Shown: positions 54,832 to 64,000, counted from the stretch's first letter. The stretch: DNA of 64,000 bases from an uncultured Flavobacteriales bacterium (GCA_913046365.1 CAJWRM010000007.1:18456-82455), one strand, 5' to 3'. A program made the numbers and translations. Notes: generated by a model not told the origin, from the letters alone.

Positions 54832-57747
54832 ATGTCAGACGAGAATCCAGAGAACGAGCAGAACGAAGAGCAGCAAAATCCTTTTGAGAATAATGAGGTA
54901 GATGAGAGCATTATTCCAGTAAGTGGTCTCTATGAAAGTTGGTTTCTAGATTATGCAAGCTATGTAATTTTAGAACGTGCCGTTCCCGGTTTAGCGGATG
55001 GATTGAAACCAGTTCAGAGGAGAATTTTACACTCCATGAAAGAGATGGAGGATGGACGTTACAATAAGGTAGCGAACATCATTGGTAATACAATGAAGTA
55101 TCATCCGCATGGTGATGCTTCTATTGGTGATGCATTGGTTCAACTTGGTCAGAAAGATCTGTTAATTGATTGTCAAGGAAACTGGGGAAATACGCTTACA
55201 GGTGACGGAGCAGCCGCGCCGAGATATATAGAGGCAAGGTTATCTAAGTTTGCTTTGCATGTTGCTTTCAATGCCAAGACCACAAATTGGTTATTGAGCT
55301 ATGACGGAAGAAACAAGGAGCCCAATAACCTTCCAATGAAATTTCCATTGCTCTTGGCGCAGGGAGCTGAAGGGATTGCTGTAGGGATGGCTTGTAAATT
55401 TCTACCACATAATTTTATTGAGCTAATTGACAATTCGATCAACCATCTTAAAGGAAAGAAGGTTTCGTTTTTTCCTGATTTTCCGAATGGAGGAATGGCT
55501 GATTTTTCTAATTACAACGATGGAAAACGTGGGGGAAGGGTTCGTGTGCGCGGCAAAATCAAAAAGAAAGATGCAAAAACGTTAATCATTCATGAGATTC
55601 CATTTGGAACCTCTACAAGTTCTTTGATTGATTCGATCCTTAAAGCAAATGATAAAGGGAAGATTAAAATCAAGAAAATTGAAGATAATACCTCAGCAGA
55701 TGCAGAAATTATAATACACCTTTCTTCTGGCGTATCTCCTGACAAAACCATTGATGCATTATATGCTTTTACGGATTGTGAGGTTTCGATATCCCCAAAT
55801 TCTTCAATTATCGATGGAGAAAGACCTGTTTTTCTAGGTGTATCTGAAATACTTCGGGCGAATACAGATCAAACTGTTTTTCTTTTAAAGAGGGAATTAG
55901 AGATTAAGCTGGCTGAATTAGAGGCACAATGGCATTTTGCGACGCTTGAGAAAATATTCATTCAAAAGGAGATGTATATAGACTTCAAAAACTATTCTGA
56001 CAAAGAAAGTCTTTATGATTATCTATATAAATGTTTTAAGCCATTCAAAAAGCAGCTGATTCGTGATATTACGGATGATGATCTGCATAAGCTTACACAG
56101 ATCCCGATGATTCGAATTACACGCTTTGACAGTAGTAAGGCGGATGATAATTTATTGAAGATTGAGGATCAAATAAAGGCTGTAAAGGAAAATTTAGCAA
56201 ATCTCGTTGAGTATGCAATCGAGTACTACAGGAACCTTAAGAAGAACTTCGGCGAAGGGAAAGAACGTAAAACTGAAATAAAAACATTTGAAAACATAAG
56301 TGCTTCGAAAGTTATTATTGCGAATAAGAAGCTTTTTGTAGATTATGATGAGGGCTTTATTGGTTATAGCTTGCGTAAGGTTCAAGCCGTAAACGACTGT
56401 TCAGACATTGATGACATTATTTGTTTCTTTAAGACAGGTAAGATGTTGATTACCAAGATTACGGATAAGAAGTTTGTCGGAAAAGATTTGGTTTATGCAA
56501 ATGTCTGGAAGCGAGGAGACAAGCGAACAATTTACCATGTAATCTACAGAGATGGAACTTCTGGGCCTGCTATGATGAAACGCTTTTATGTAAATAGCGT
56601 TACGCGAGATACTGAATATGATTTAACGAAAGGGAGTAAAAACTCGAAGGTTTTCTATTTCTCGGCAAATCCAAATGGTGAAAGAGAAATTGTTACTGTT
56701 GCATTGAGGCCGAGACCTCACTTAAAAAAATTGAAATTTGATGTTGATTTGGGAGATTTGCTTATAAAAGGCAGGAAATCTGTTGGAAATCGAGTAACCA
56801 AAGAATTGGTGCAGAAAGTTACGTTTAAGGAAACAGGAGGCTCAACCCTTGCTGCGCGTAAAATATGGTACGATAAGGTTGTTGGTCGTCTCAATGACGA
56901 AGGACGGGGTGAGTTTTTAGGAGATTTTAAAGGTGAGGACAAGTTACTCTCGCTTTATTCAAATGGTGCTTACCGTCTCAGTAACTTTGACCTTTCTACG
57001 CGTTTTGAAGAGGATATGATTCATCTTGAGAAATGGATTCCAAGTCGAGCCATATCTGCCGTTTATTACGATGGGAATAAAGAGCTTCACTATGTCAAAA
57101 GATTCGAGTGCGAGTCAACCAGCAACAAAAGAATTATTTTTATTAGTGAAAGTGAAGGCTCATCTTTAGATGTGGTTTCGACAGCTTTCAAACCAGAGGT
57201 TAAAATTATTTACAATAAACATTTGAAGGCAACAAAAAATCTTCCCGATACCATTTTGGAGCTAAGCGCATTTATCGACGTTAAAGGAATGAAAGCTCAG
57301 GGAAATCAACTGACAAAACTAAAAGTAAAAGAAGTTATACTTAATCATGCTATTGGAGAGGGGAAGGAACCATGGCCGTCTTTTCAAGTGGAAGCGCCAG
57401 AAATTGATTCAGCAAAAGAAATAGAAGACGCCGAAATTATTAAGGAAGATTCGATTTTGCCTACCCCTGAAGAAAAGGTTGACACAAAAGAAGAAAAGAA
57501 GGATGCTCCAATCCCGAAAGAAATAAAGGAAGTAAAGTCTAAAAAATCCTCTGTTGAAAAGGACAAAAAACAGAAAGTTGAGCCGAAGAAAAAAAATAAA
57601 GCCAATAAATCTGACAAAAAGATTGATAACAAGAAATCAGACGAAGAAATTGCTTCTAATACGATTGAGTGGGATTTAAGCAATGATAAGCAAGTTGATA
57701 AGTCAAACGACAAATCAGACGGTAATGATCAAATGACTTTGTTTTAA
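54832..57747 (+). CDS. parC: DNA topoisomerase IV subunit A, with long charged C-terminal tail
   Basis: 971 residues. After an acidic start (about 1-27) comes the winged-helix/tower region of type IIA topoisomerases: YASYVILERAVPGLADGLKPVQRRIL, YHPHGDASIGDAL and catalytic Tyr132 (AAPRYIEARL). A degenerate beta-pinwheel follows to about 850. The last 110 residues are low-complexity, Lys/Glu-rich, and the protein ends in DQMTLF, matching the sliding-clamp binding pattern Qxx(L/M)xLF. Ala96 stands where E. coli ParC has Ser80 in the quinolone region. ParC cuts DNA for decatenation. Second gene of the parE-parC operon. Confidence 0.92.
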   Translation: MSDENPENEQNEEQQNPFENNEVDESIIPVSGLYESWFLDYASYVILERAVPGLADGLKPVQRRILHSMKEMEDGRYNKVANIIGNTMKYHPHGDASIGDALVQLGQKDLLIDCQGNWGNTLTGDGAAAPRYIEARLSKFALHVAFNAKTTNWLLSYDGRNKEPNNLPMKFPLLLAQGAEGIAVGMACKFLPHNFIELIDNSINHLKGKKVSFFPDFPNGGMADFSNYNDGKRGGRVRVRGKIKKKDAKTLIIHEIPFGTSTSSLIDSILKANDKGKIKIKKIEDNTSADAEIIIHLSSGVSPDKTIDALYAFTDCEVSISPNSSIIDGERPVFLGVSEILRANTDQTVFLLKRELEIKLAELEAQWHFATLEKIFIQKEMYIDFKNYSDKESLYDYLYKCFKPFKKQLIRDITDDDLHKLTQIPMIRITRFDSSKADDNLLKIEDQIKAVKENLANLVEYAIEYYRNLKKNFGEGKERKTEIKTFENISASKVIIANKKLFVDYDEGFIGYSLRKVQAVNDCSDIDDIICFFKTGKMLITKITDKKFVGKDLVYANVWKRGDKRTIYHVIYRDGTSGPAMMKRFYVNSVTRDTEYDLTKGSKNSKVFYFSANPNGEREIVTVALRPRPHLKKLKFDVDLGDLLIKGRKSVGNRVTKELVQKVTFKETGGSTLAARKIWYDKVVGRLNDEGRGEFLGDFKGEDKLLSLYSNGAYRLSNFDLSTRFEEDMIHLEKWIPSRAISAVYYDGNKELHYVKRFECESTSNKRIIFISESEGSSLDVVSTAFKPEVKIIYNKHLKATKNLPDTILELSAFIDVKGMKAQGNQLTKLKVKEVILNHAIGEGKEPWPSFQVEAPEIDSAKEIEDAEIIKEDSILPTPEEKVDTKEEKKDAPIPKEIKEVKSKKSSVEKDKKQKVEPKKKNKANKSDKKIDNKKSDEEIASNTIEWDLSNDKQVDKSNDKSDGNDQMTLF

Positions 57748-57788
57748 TTAAACAAAAGGATTATCAGCTTTTTGCCTAAATTTATTCC

Positions 57789-58913
57789 ATGCTAAGCACG
57801 CAAAGGCAAGATCAAATTAATTATCTAAATATTGGACTCATGTTTATAAGCATGATTGCTGCGTTTGTAATGCCTTTTGAGGTTTTTTTGTTTGCCTATG
57901 CCTTTCTTGGCCCTCTGCATTATCTTACTGAAATTAGTTGGCTTCATGATCGGAAGTATTTTTCAACTGGTAAATATGATTTTGTTATTCTTCTTGGTGT
58001 TGGTTGTCTATTAGGTTATAGTGATATAGCCCATACCTACGAATTTCATTCGAGTTTTACTGAAATGTTCTTTGAATTGAAACTAGGAGACAAGCTCATT
58101 TTACTTGCTTTTTTAAGCTCCTTGTTGTTTGTCCTAGTGAAAAATATATTTATTAAAGCAGTTTTAATCATTATTCTTTTTGGCTTTATTGATGGTTGGT
58201 TTGCCCCAAACTATACGAATGCCATGGGGCAAGAAGTTTTCAAGCCCAATTACACCACTTTTGCACTGACTTCGCTTTTGCCGACTTTGTTTCATGTTTA
58301 TTTGTTCACTGGATTATTTATGCTTTTTGGTGCGCTTAAATCACGATCAAAAACTGGTCTTTTCGCTGTTTTATGTTTTGTTTTAGTGCCTTTTCTCCTG
58401 ATTTATGTTTTACCCAACACTACCTTTTTTCAAATTTCTGAGTACGGTAAAGAGTCTTACTTTGCTGATGGAAAGGGGTTCTACAATTTAAACTTTCAAA
58501 TACTTCGCGAGTTTGATCTCGCTGATATGCCAACCGTTCCTGGATATACTGATTTATTTGATCGGCCTTATGTTGATCCGAAGAAATCTTTATCCGTTAT
58601 TTTTTATTCTACACCGGGTATTCTACTAATGCGGTTTATTGCATTTGCCTATCTCTATCATTATCTCAATTGGTTTAGTAAAACAGAGGTGATAAGGTGG
58701 CATAAGGTGCCTAAGGTTCGCTTCATAGCTGTCATTGCCATTTGGATAGCCGCTTGTGTATTGTATCTTATCGATTATGGATTGGGTTTAACCTTTCTTT
58801 TCTTTCTGAGTTTTACCCACGTGCTTCTAGAATTCCCTTTAAATATGATGTCCATAGTTGGAATCGGAAAAGAATCTATTGCTATAGCGAAGGGAGGTTT
58901 CTCTCATAAGTGA
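57789..58913 (+). CDS. Multi-pass membrane protein with conserved-looking His residues
   Basis: 374 residues with about nine or ten membrane segments. I do not recognise a named family with certainty. His residues lie at membrane borders in motif-like settings: His44 and Glu48 (GPLHYLTEISWLHD), His82, His169 (LPTLFHVYLF), His291, His305, and His344/Glu348 (FTHVLLEFP). The pattern is reminiscent of membrane di-iron or carotenoid-cleaving Brp/Blh-like proteins, but this is a loose resemblance. It starts 41 bases after parC on the same strand and could be the third gene of the unit, although no link to DNA topology is apparent. Confidence 0.55.
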   Translation: MLSTQRQDQINYLNIGLMFISMIAAFVMPFEVFLFAYAFLGPLHYLTEISWLHDRKYFSTGKYDFVILLGVGCLLGYSDIAHTYEFHSSFTEMFFELKLGDKLILLAFLSSLLFVLVKNIFIKAVLIIILFGFIDGWFAPNYTNAMGQEVFKPNYTTFALTSLLPTLFHVYLFTGLFMLFGALKSRSKTGLFAVLCFVLVPFLLIYVLPNTTFFQISEYGKESYFADGKGFYNLNFQILREFDLADMPTVPGYTDLFDRPYVDPKKSLSVIFYSTPGILLMRFIAFAYLYHYLNWFSKTEVIRWHKVPKVRFIAVIAIWIAACVLYLIDYGLGLTFLFFLSFTHVLLEFPLNMMSIVGIGKESIAIAKGGFSHK

Positions 58914-58927
58914 TAAATAGAATTTTC

Positions 58928-58951
58928 GACCCCAATAAAAAGGGTCTATTT
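58928..58951 (+). terminator. Weak possible terminator after the membrane protein gene
   Basis: GACCC-(9 bases)-GGGTC stem of five base pairs followed by TATTTTTA, 15 bases after the stop. The loop is large and the T tract is interrupted, so it is a weak candidate. Confidence 0.35.
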
Positions 58952-59057
58952 TTAGCTTGTTTTCTGAAGATTATTATTTCACTAACCTTTTGCTTACTTT
59001 AGCAACTTTTACTTAAAAAATTCGTTTATTCATTGATTTGTCTAAACAATACAATTA

Positions 59058-62000
59058 GTGTTTCTGAAATCTAGATTACATCTTGTTATAAAGAATTATT
59101 TACTGCTGGTTCTTTTATTATTTTTGAATATAATAAATTCAAAGCAAATTTCCGCTCAAATTTTCGACCCCTTCGAGATAAGATATCAGAATGCCCAAAA
59201 AGGGGGAATCCGTTTTCTATCTAATGTAGCCATTTCTTGTTCGGGTGGAGGTTCTTGTGCTAATGCCCAAGCTCAAATGCCTCCAACTGGTAATAGTTCC
59301 AATGAGGATTTTGTTATGAACTATATAGATTTTGATGCAGTCCCTACAACATTTATGTCTTCAAGTGATAGTCTGAATCTAGAAAATTGTAGTGAGATTT
59401 TATGGGCAGGGTTATATTGGAGTGCGGAGATTAGTACGGGTACTCAGGGTTATTCAAATCGAGATCAAGTAAAACTAGCCGTAAATTCCGATGCCTATAT
59501 TGATTTAGTTGCGGATGAAACTCTTGACGTTATGGGTATTAGTCATCCTAGCTATCATTGCTTTAAGGATATTACAACAATCGTTCAAAATGCAGGAATA
59601 CAGGCACGCTTTACAGTTGCGAATATGATTGCCCAAACAAATGCTTCTAATAGATTTGGAGGATGGTCAATTGTTGTTGTTTATAAAAACATTTACGAAT
59701 CTATGCGTGACCTTACTGTTTTTGATGGATTTGGTGCGATTGGTGCGGGGCCTCCACTTGATATTCCCATATCTGGTTTTAATACACCGCTTTCAGGTCC
59801 GGTCTCTTTGGAAATTGGGGTGATCGCCCATGAGGGAGATCGCGGATCTACCGGTGACGGTTTGTCCTTTAATGGAGCAGGGGCTTTCGAATCGATATCT
59901 GACGCATTACACCAAGTAAATAATTGTTTTAATAGTACAATCTCTTATGATGCTGTCGTTACTCCTTTTAGAATCCCTAGCTATAACAATACTTTAGGTT
60001 ATGACGCAGCCATTTTTATACCTGATAATTCAAGCTTCGATTATATTGGAAACAATACGAGCTCAGCAACAATTCGTGTCTCAACATCATTTGAGAATAT
60101 TTTATGTCGTGTATTGACGTCTGCTATTGATATTTACGAACCAGATTTACGCGCATCTGTATATATTGATGACTTGAATGGCGGTATCGTGGAACCCGGA
60201 GATATTTTAGAGTACACCCTTGTGGGAAAGAATATTGGTTCTGATTTATCATTAAATACCTACATTGTTGATACGCTTGATCCAAGAACCCAATATGTTG
60301 CTAACTCAATCTCCATTGATTTTGGACCTAATTTAGGTGCCAAGACAGACATAGCTGGTGACGATCAAGCTGAATATGATCCAGCTACCAATTCGATTAA
60401 GGTAAGAATTGGAACGGGAGCGGATGCGACAACTGGGGGAGAAGTGATTGCATCCCCGGAAGGTACTGATAGTACAGTTATTAAGTTCCTTGTGACAGTA
60501 GTTGATGATTGTTTGATGTTTCAGTGTGATTCAACGCTAGAGCACGTGACCTATATTTTTGGAACAGGTGAAATCTCAGGTAATGATTATGGTAATGATG
60601 GAGCTTCTGATTTATTGGATGCAAATGGCTGTCCGCTAACAGCCAGTAATACTTTGTTAATTAATGTTTCAGGTTGTCCTCCTCCTTCAGTGAATTATAA
60701 TGATCCAGTTTGTGAGACAGAATCACTTGATTTAGAGGCTACATTTTCAGCTTTAGCGAACTATTCTTGGTCCGGACCAAATGGATTTTCTTCTTCTAAC
60801 CCATCTGTAACTATTCCTGAAGTTGAATTGGCTGATACTGGTATTTACAGTGTGCAAATTACCTTTGATGGTTTGGATTGTCTGATTGATACTTTTGAAA
60901 CGGTTATTATTCGTCCCAATCCTGTTATTTCTCTTTCAGCGCTTCAAAATGTGCTTTGTTTTGGAAATGATGATGGCTATATTTCTACCAACGTATTAGG
61001 AGCGGAGCCGATTTTTTATTCTTGGTCAAATTCGGCTACTGTGGATAGTATCTCAAATTTATCGCCTGGCGAATATATCCTCATTGTTGTCGATGAGTTT
61101 TCATGTGTTGCTATCGATACTTTTAATATTGCTGAGCCCTCATTATTAATGTCTGAAGCGATGGTTTCAACAGATTTCAATGGCTTTAATGTAAGCTGCT
61201 TTGCAGATAGCAATGGATTGGCTGAAGTAATGTATTCGGGAGGGACAAGTCCTTATGAGGTACTATGGTCCAATGGAGATACAACAGATATTGCAGATTC
61301 TTTGGCCGCTGGCACGTATAATGTTGTGGTCACCGATACCAATGGTTGCGAGACAAGTACATCTGTTACTTTATTTCAGCCAACCCCATTGGAGTTGAGT
61401 TCTGATTCTATTGCAGTTTCTTGCTTTGGAGGTGATGATGGATCTATTGATTTAACAGTAAGTGGTGGTGTGCCTGTATATATCTATTCTTGGTCCAATG
61501 CAGAGATTGAACAGGATATTGACACACTCATTGCTGGCGATTATAGTGTTTTGGTAACAGATTTAAATGGCTGTACAGATACACTAACAGCAACGGTTAC
61601 CCAACCTGCATCACCTATAGAAATCACGGAAACGCACATCAATGTGGATTGCTTTGGTAATGCTACAGGAAGTATTGATGTTACGGTGTTAGGAGGAACG
61701 GCCCCCTACACTTATTTGTGGAATACGGGTGCTACAACAGAAGATCTTATAAACCTCACAGTTGGAACGTATACGCTAACCGTTACGGATACTTTAAACT
61801 GTACTGAAGTCATCGTCATAGAGATAACTCAACCAGCTGCTCCACTTGATGTGACACTATCAGTTACTGATGTGTCATGTTTTGGTGATTCCACAGGATC
61901 AATTGATGCAAGCATCACGGGAGGAACAGCACCATACACGTATTTATGGAGTAATACTGATACAACACAAGATATTACTGGATTAATCATAGGAACGTAT

Positions 62001-64000
62001 TCAATTACTGTAACAGATACAAATGCTTGTACATTTTCAATTTCAGCAGCTGTAACGCAGCCAATTGATTCTCTGTTTGCTTCACTACAGGTGACGGATG
62101 TCGATTGCTTCGGTACAGCTACAGGTTCTATCGAAAGTACTGTCAGCGGAGGCACTGCTCCTTACACCTATTTATGGTCAGATAATTCAACTTTAACATC
62201 TGTATCAAACTTATCTATTGGTAGTTATGCTTTAACGGTTACAGATTCCTTAGGATGTATATTAATTATTGAAGAAGACGTAAATCAACCAAATGGAATT
62301 ACACTCGAACATACTCAATTTGATATTTTATGTTTTGGTGATGCAACGGGTTCCATAGACTTATCTATAAGTGGAGGGGTTTCACCTTTTACTTATTTAT
62401 GGTCTAATGGCGCAACAAGCGAAGATATCTCAGGTATTCCTGCGGGCCCTTATGATGTTTTGGTCACAGATAGCAATGGTTGCTCGAACACCCGAGTAAT
62501 GAGTCTTTCTGAACCCTTGGATGCAGTGTCTATTGCGGAGACCCATACTGATGCGCTATGTATTGGTGGAGATCAAGGAACAATCGATTTGACGCCAACG
62601 GGAGGTACTCCTGGCTATACTTACTTATGGAATAACGGGGAAATCACTGAAGACATTGTTGACCTTTTACCTGGTATATATATTGGCCAAGTCACCGACG
62701 ATAATGGATGTATTGATAGTATTTCGATTGAGATATTAGATCCGAGTAACACGATGGAGCTATCGATTGTAGAATTTGATGTTTCTTGTTTTGAGGGTAG
62801 TAATGGAGGGCTTGATCTAAGCGTAGTGGGTGGCGCTCCGCCGTATAGCTATAATTGGTCAAATACAGAGGTGAGCGAAGACCTATCAGGACTTGTGACG
62901 GGAAACTACTTCGTGATTGTCGAGGATGACAACACATGCGAGAGCTTTATTTCTGGGTTTATAGACCAACCTTCAGCAGCATTGTCAGCGACGGAAGTGA
63001 TTACTGATGTCATTTGTTTTGGAGATTCTACAGGAGCTATTGAGATAAATACAAATGGAGGAACGCTCCCATACAGCTATGACTGGAGCAATGGCAGTAC
63101 AGAGGAAGATTTAGATTCATTGGACACAGGAAGCTTTACACTTGTTATTACAGATGACAACTTGTGCACAGATACCAATACCTATATCATTAATGAACCC
63201 CTTGCTTTGGTATTGGGTTCTGACCTAATAAATGTAACCTGCTTTGGAGACAATGATGGGTTCATTGATTTGACTCCCGCAGGAGGTGTAGCACCTTATA
63301 GCTACCAATGGTCCAACGATTCTACGACACAAGATTTAGATTCATTAATTGCAGGAGATTATACTTTGGTGCTTACCGATGACAACTCATGTACTGCAGA
63401 AGTGACCTTAACCATTAATGAACCTGCTGCTCCTCTTTCTGTTACTGCTGATTCATCAAACATTTCTTGTTTTGGTGGCAATGATGGATTTATTGACATT
63501 ACTGTAGCAGGTGGTAATGGAAGCTACAGCTATGTGTGGAGTAATGCTGCACTGACAGAAGACCTCACTGATCTGTTTATTGGTACCTATACTGTGAGTG
63601 TAGAGGATTTCAAGGGCTGCGCTACGAGTTTGACAATCATACTCACACAACCTGCAGCACCATTGAGCTTGAGTGTAGATATGACGCCTGTGATTTGCTT
63701 CTCTGAGGACAATGGTACAGCAACCGTGACTGCAATCGGCGGAACAGCACCTTATGCTTATTTGTGGTCGAATACTGAAGATTCACTATTTATTGATAGC
63801 CTTATTGCTGGAGACTACTCCGTAGTGGTAACTGATTCTTTATTGTGTGTAGATTCCATTTCAGTGACAGTAACAGAACCACCACTACTTACTGCAGTGG
63901 CAGATTCTATAGATGTACTTTGTCATGGCGATAGCACAGGGACAGTTTCTGTGGTTGCAGCTGGAGGAGTGGGTGATTATACTTACATCTGGGATACAGA
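59058..64000 (+). CDS. Giant SprB-repeat surface protein, 5' part (runs off the window)
   Basis: The frame is open from GTG 59058, the only start after an in-frame stop at 59043-59045, to the end of the window without a stop, more than 1647 codons. Signal peptide about 1-34 (LLLVLLLFLN...KQISAQ). An N-terminal domain (about 35-390) with WAGLYWSAE and a DUF11-like module (about 365-535; VEPGDILEYTLVGKNIG) is followed by an Ig-like domain. From about residue 622 there are SprB repeats of 75-76 residues; 14 are visible, the last cut off. SprB-type adhesins move on the cell surface during gliding and are T9SS substrates; the C-terminal sorting domain should lie beyond the window. Alternatively a non-motility adhesin. 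Confidence 0.88.
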   Translation, partial: MFLKSRLHLVIKNYLLLVLLLFLNIINSKQISAQIFDPFEIRYQNAQKGGIRFLSNVAISCSGGGSCANAQAQMPPTGNSSNEDFVMNYIDFDAVPTTFMSSSDSLNLENCSEILWAGLYWSAEISTGTQGYSNRDQVKLAVNSDAYIDLVADETLDVMGISHPSYHCFKDITTIVQNAGIQARFTVANMIAQTNASNRFGGWSIVVVYKNIYESMRDLTVFDGFGAIGAGPPLDIPISGFNTPLSGPVSLEIGVIAHEGDRGSTGDGLSFNGAGAFESISDALHQVNNCFNSTISYDAVVTPFRIPSYNNTLGYDAAIFIPDNSSFDYIGNNTSSATIRVSTSFENILCRVLTSAIDIYEPDLRASVYIDDLNGGIVEPGDILEYTLVGKNIGSDLSLNTYIVDTLDPRTQYVANSISIDFGPNLGAKTDIAGDDQAEYDPATNSIKVRIGTGADATTGGEVIASPEGTDSTVIKFLVTVVDDCLMFQCDSTLEHVTYIFGTGEISGNDYGNDGASDLLDANGCPLTASNTLLINVSGCPPPSVNYNDPVCETESLDLEATFSALANYSWSGPNGFSSSNPSVTIPEVELADTGIYSVQITFDGLDCLIDTFETVIIRPNPVISLSALQNVLCFGNDDGYISTNVLGAEPIFYSWSNSATVDSISNLSPGEYILIVVDEFSCVAIDTFNIAEPSLLMSEAMVSTDFNGFNVSCFADSNGLAEVMYSGGTSPYEVLWSNGDTTDIADSLAAGTYNVVVTDTNGCETSTSVTLFQPTPLELSSDSIAVSCFGGDDGSIDLTVSGGVPVYIYSWSNAEIEQDIDTLIAGDYSVLVTDLNGCTDTLTATVTQPASPIEITETHINVDCFGNATGSIDVTVLGGTAPYTYLWNTGATTEDLINLTVGTYTLTVTDTLNCTEVIVIEITQPAAPLDVTLSVTDVSCFGDSTGSIDASITGGTAPYTYLWSNTDTTQDITGLIIGTYSITVTDTNACTFSISAAVTQPIDSLFASLQVTDVDCFGTATGSIESTVSGGTAPYTYLWSDNSTLTSVSNLSIGSYALTVTDSLGCILIIEEDVNQPNGITLEHTQFDILCFGDATGSIDLSISGGVSPFTYLWSNGATSEDISGIPAGPYDVLVTDSNGCSNTRVMSLSEPLDAVSIAETHTDALCIGGDQGTIDLTPTGGTPGYTYLWNNGEITEDIVDLLPGIYIGQVTDDNGCIDSISIEILDPSNTMELSIVEFDVSCFEGSNGGLDLSVVGGAPPYSYNWSNTEVSEDLSGLVTGNYFVIVEDDNTCESFISGFIDQPSAALSATEVITDVICFGDSTGAIEINTNGGTLPYSYDWSNGSTEEDLDSLDTGSFTLVITDDNLCTDTNTYIINEPLALVLGSDLINVTCFGDNDGFIDLTPAGGVAPYSYQWSNDSTTQDLDSLIAGDYTLVLTDDNSCTAEVTLTINEPAAPLSVTADSSNISCFGGNDGFIDITVAGGNGSYSYVWSNAALTEDLTDLFIGTYTVSVEDFKGCATSLTIILTQPAAPLSLSVDMTPVICFSEDNGTATVTAIGGTAPYAYLWSNTEDSLFIDSLIAGDYSVVVTDSLLCVDSISVTVTEPPLLTAVADSIDVLCHGDSTGTVSVVAAGGVGDYTYIWDT
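60925..64000 (+). repeat. SprB repeat array, 14 units of about 225-228 bp
   Basis: Each unit carries (V/I)xCFGxxxGSIDLxVxGGxxPYxYxWSN...DxLxAGxYxxxVTDxxGC, ending in a QP or EP pair. Positions of the conserved CF codons (61197, 61422, 61650, 61878, 62106, 62331, 62559 for units 2 to 8) show a period of 225 or 228 bases; unit 1 to unit 2 is 240. The repeats have diverged in codons, so this is a protein-level repeat, not recent exact duplication. It continues past the window. Confidence 0.92.

Noticed and set aside
57384..57713. 109-codon minus-strand Ser/Phe-rich frame at the 3' end of parC
   Set aside because: Antisense of the Lys/Glu-rich ParC tail; composition follows directly from that.
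61829..62155. 108-codon minus-strand frame in the SprB array
   Set aside because: The repeat itself generates similar antisense frames in each unit; low-complexity Val/Ser composition.
60925..64000. CRISPR-like or satellite array
   Set aside because: The repeats are in frame, about 225-228 bases long, diverged in codons and encode SprB modules, so they are protein repeats.

Overview
The window is a low-GC bacterial chromosome segment, most likely from a marine member of the Bacteroidota (Flavobacteriales-like). Supporting signs are type IX secretion (T9SS) C-terminal sorting domains of type A and type B, SprB repeats, DUF4290 and DUF4197 proteins, a bacillithiol gene (bshC), the purL-DUF4290-murA order, and promoters of the Bacteroidota kind (TTG, 17-23 bp, TAnnTTTG) with few strong Shine-Dalgarno sites. 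I see no phage, insertion sequence, CRISPR array, rRNA or conjugative gene. The gene content is mostly chromosomal housekeeping interspersed with large secreted cell-surface proteins. No gene-free stretch exceeds about 300 bases; the longest are roughly 210-240 bases.

Layout. 1-760: end of a heme A synthase (ctaA/COX15-like), a DUF2834 membrane protein and a CAT-anticodon tRNA with its terminator. 800-4150 (minus): small orphan protein, coiled-coil lipoprotein, NTF2-like lipoprotein, SDR dehydrogenase and a conserved hypothetical. 4377-14275: three very large exported proteins, namely a subtilisin-like protease with T9SS tail, then a two-gene minus-strand operon of a vanadium haloperoxidase-type PAP2 enzyme and an FG-GAP/UnbV (CRTAC1-like) protein. 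14515-25945: MarC, class V aminotransferase, PPK2, DUF2927 protein, an operon of LolE-like permease, BshC and KDPG aldolase, a NamZ-type DUF1343 lipoprotein, then YkgJ-like protein, HDAC-like deacetylase, TatA and PurE, and a CAP-domain protein.

26035-38564: fused acyl-CoA mutase IcmF, Smr protein, ferredoxin, LuxC-like acyl-CoA reductase, methionine aminopeptidase, a membrane protein, dihydrolipoyl dehydrogenase and the purL-DUF4290-murA operon. 38570-46426: nucleoside phosphorylase, DUF4197 lipoprotein and a T9SS type B protein in one operon, glutamate dehydrogenase, a 48-residue Cys/Lys-rich small protein, and gcvT-efp. 46563-57747: penicillin-acylase-like hydrolase, rpe-hypothetical-cvfB operon, rhomboid protease plus class IV aminotransferase, and topoisomerase IV (parE-parC). 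57789-64000: a multi-pass membrane protein and the first 4.9 kb of a giant SprB-repeat adhesin that runs off the window.

Points that most reward a second look are: the exported haloperoxidase/UnbV pair with all vanadate-pocket residues intact; a sliding-clamp-type pentapeptide at the very C-terminus of ParC; an Asp in place of the fosfomycin-target Cys in MurA; Ala at the quinolone-contact Ser position of ParC; a promoter-backed small Cys/Lys-rich protein; convergent genes that share palindromic stop tetranucleotides; and divergent genes (namZ-like and lolE-like) whose 5' ends overlap. All functions are inferred from reading motifs; no database search was run.
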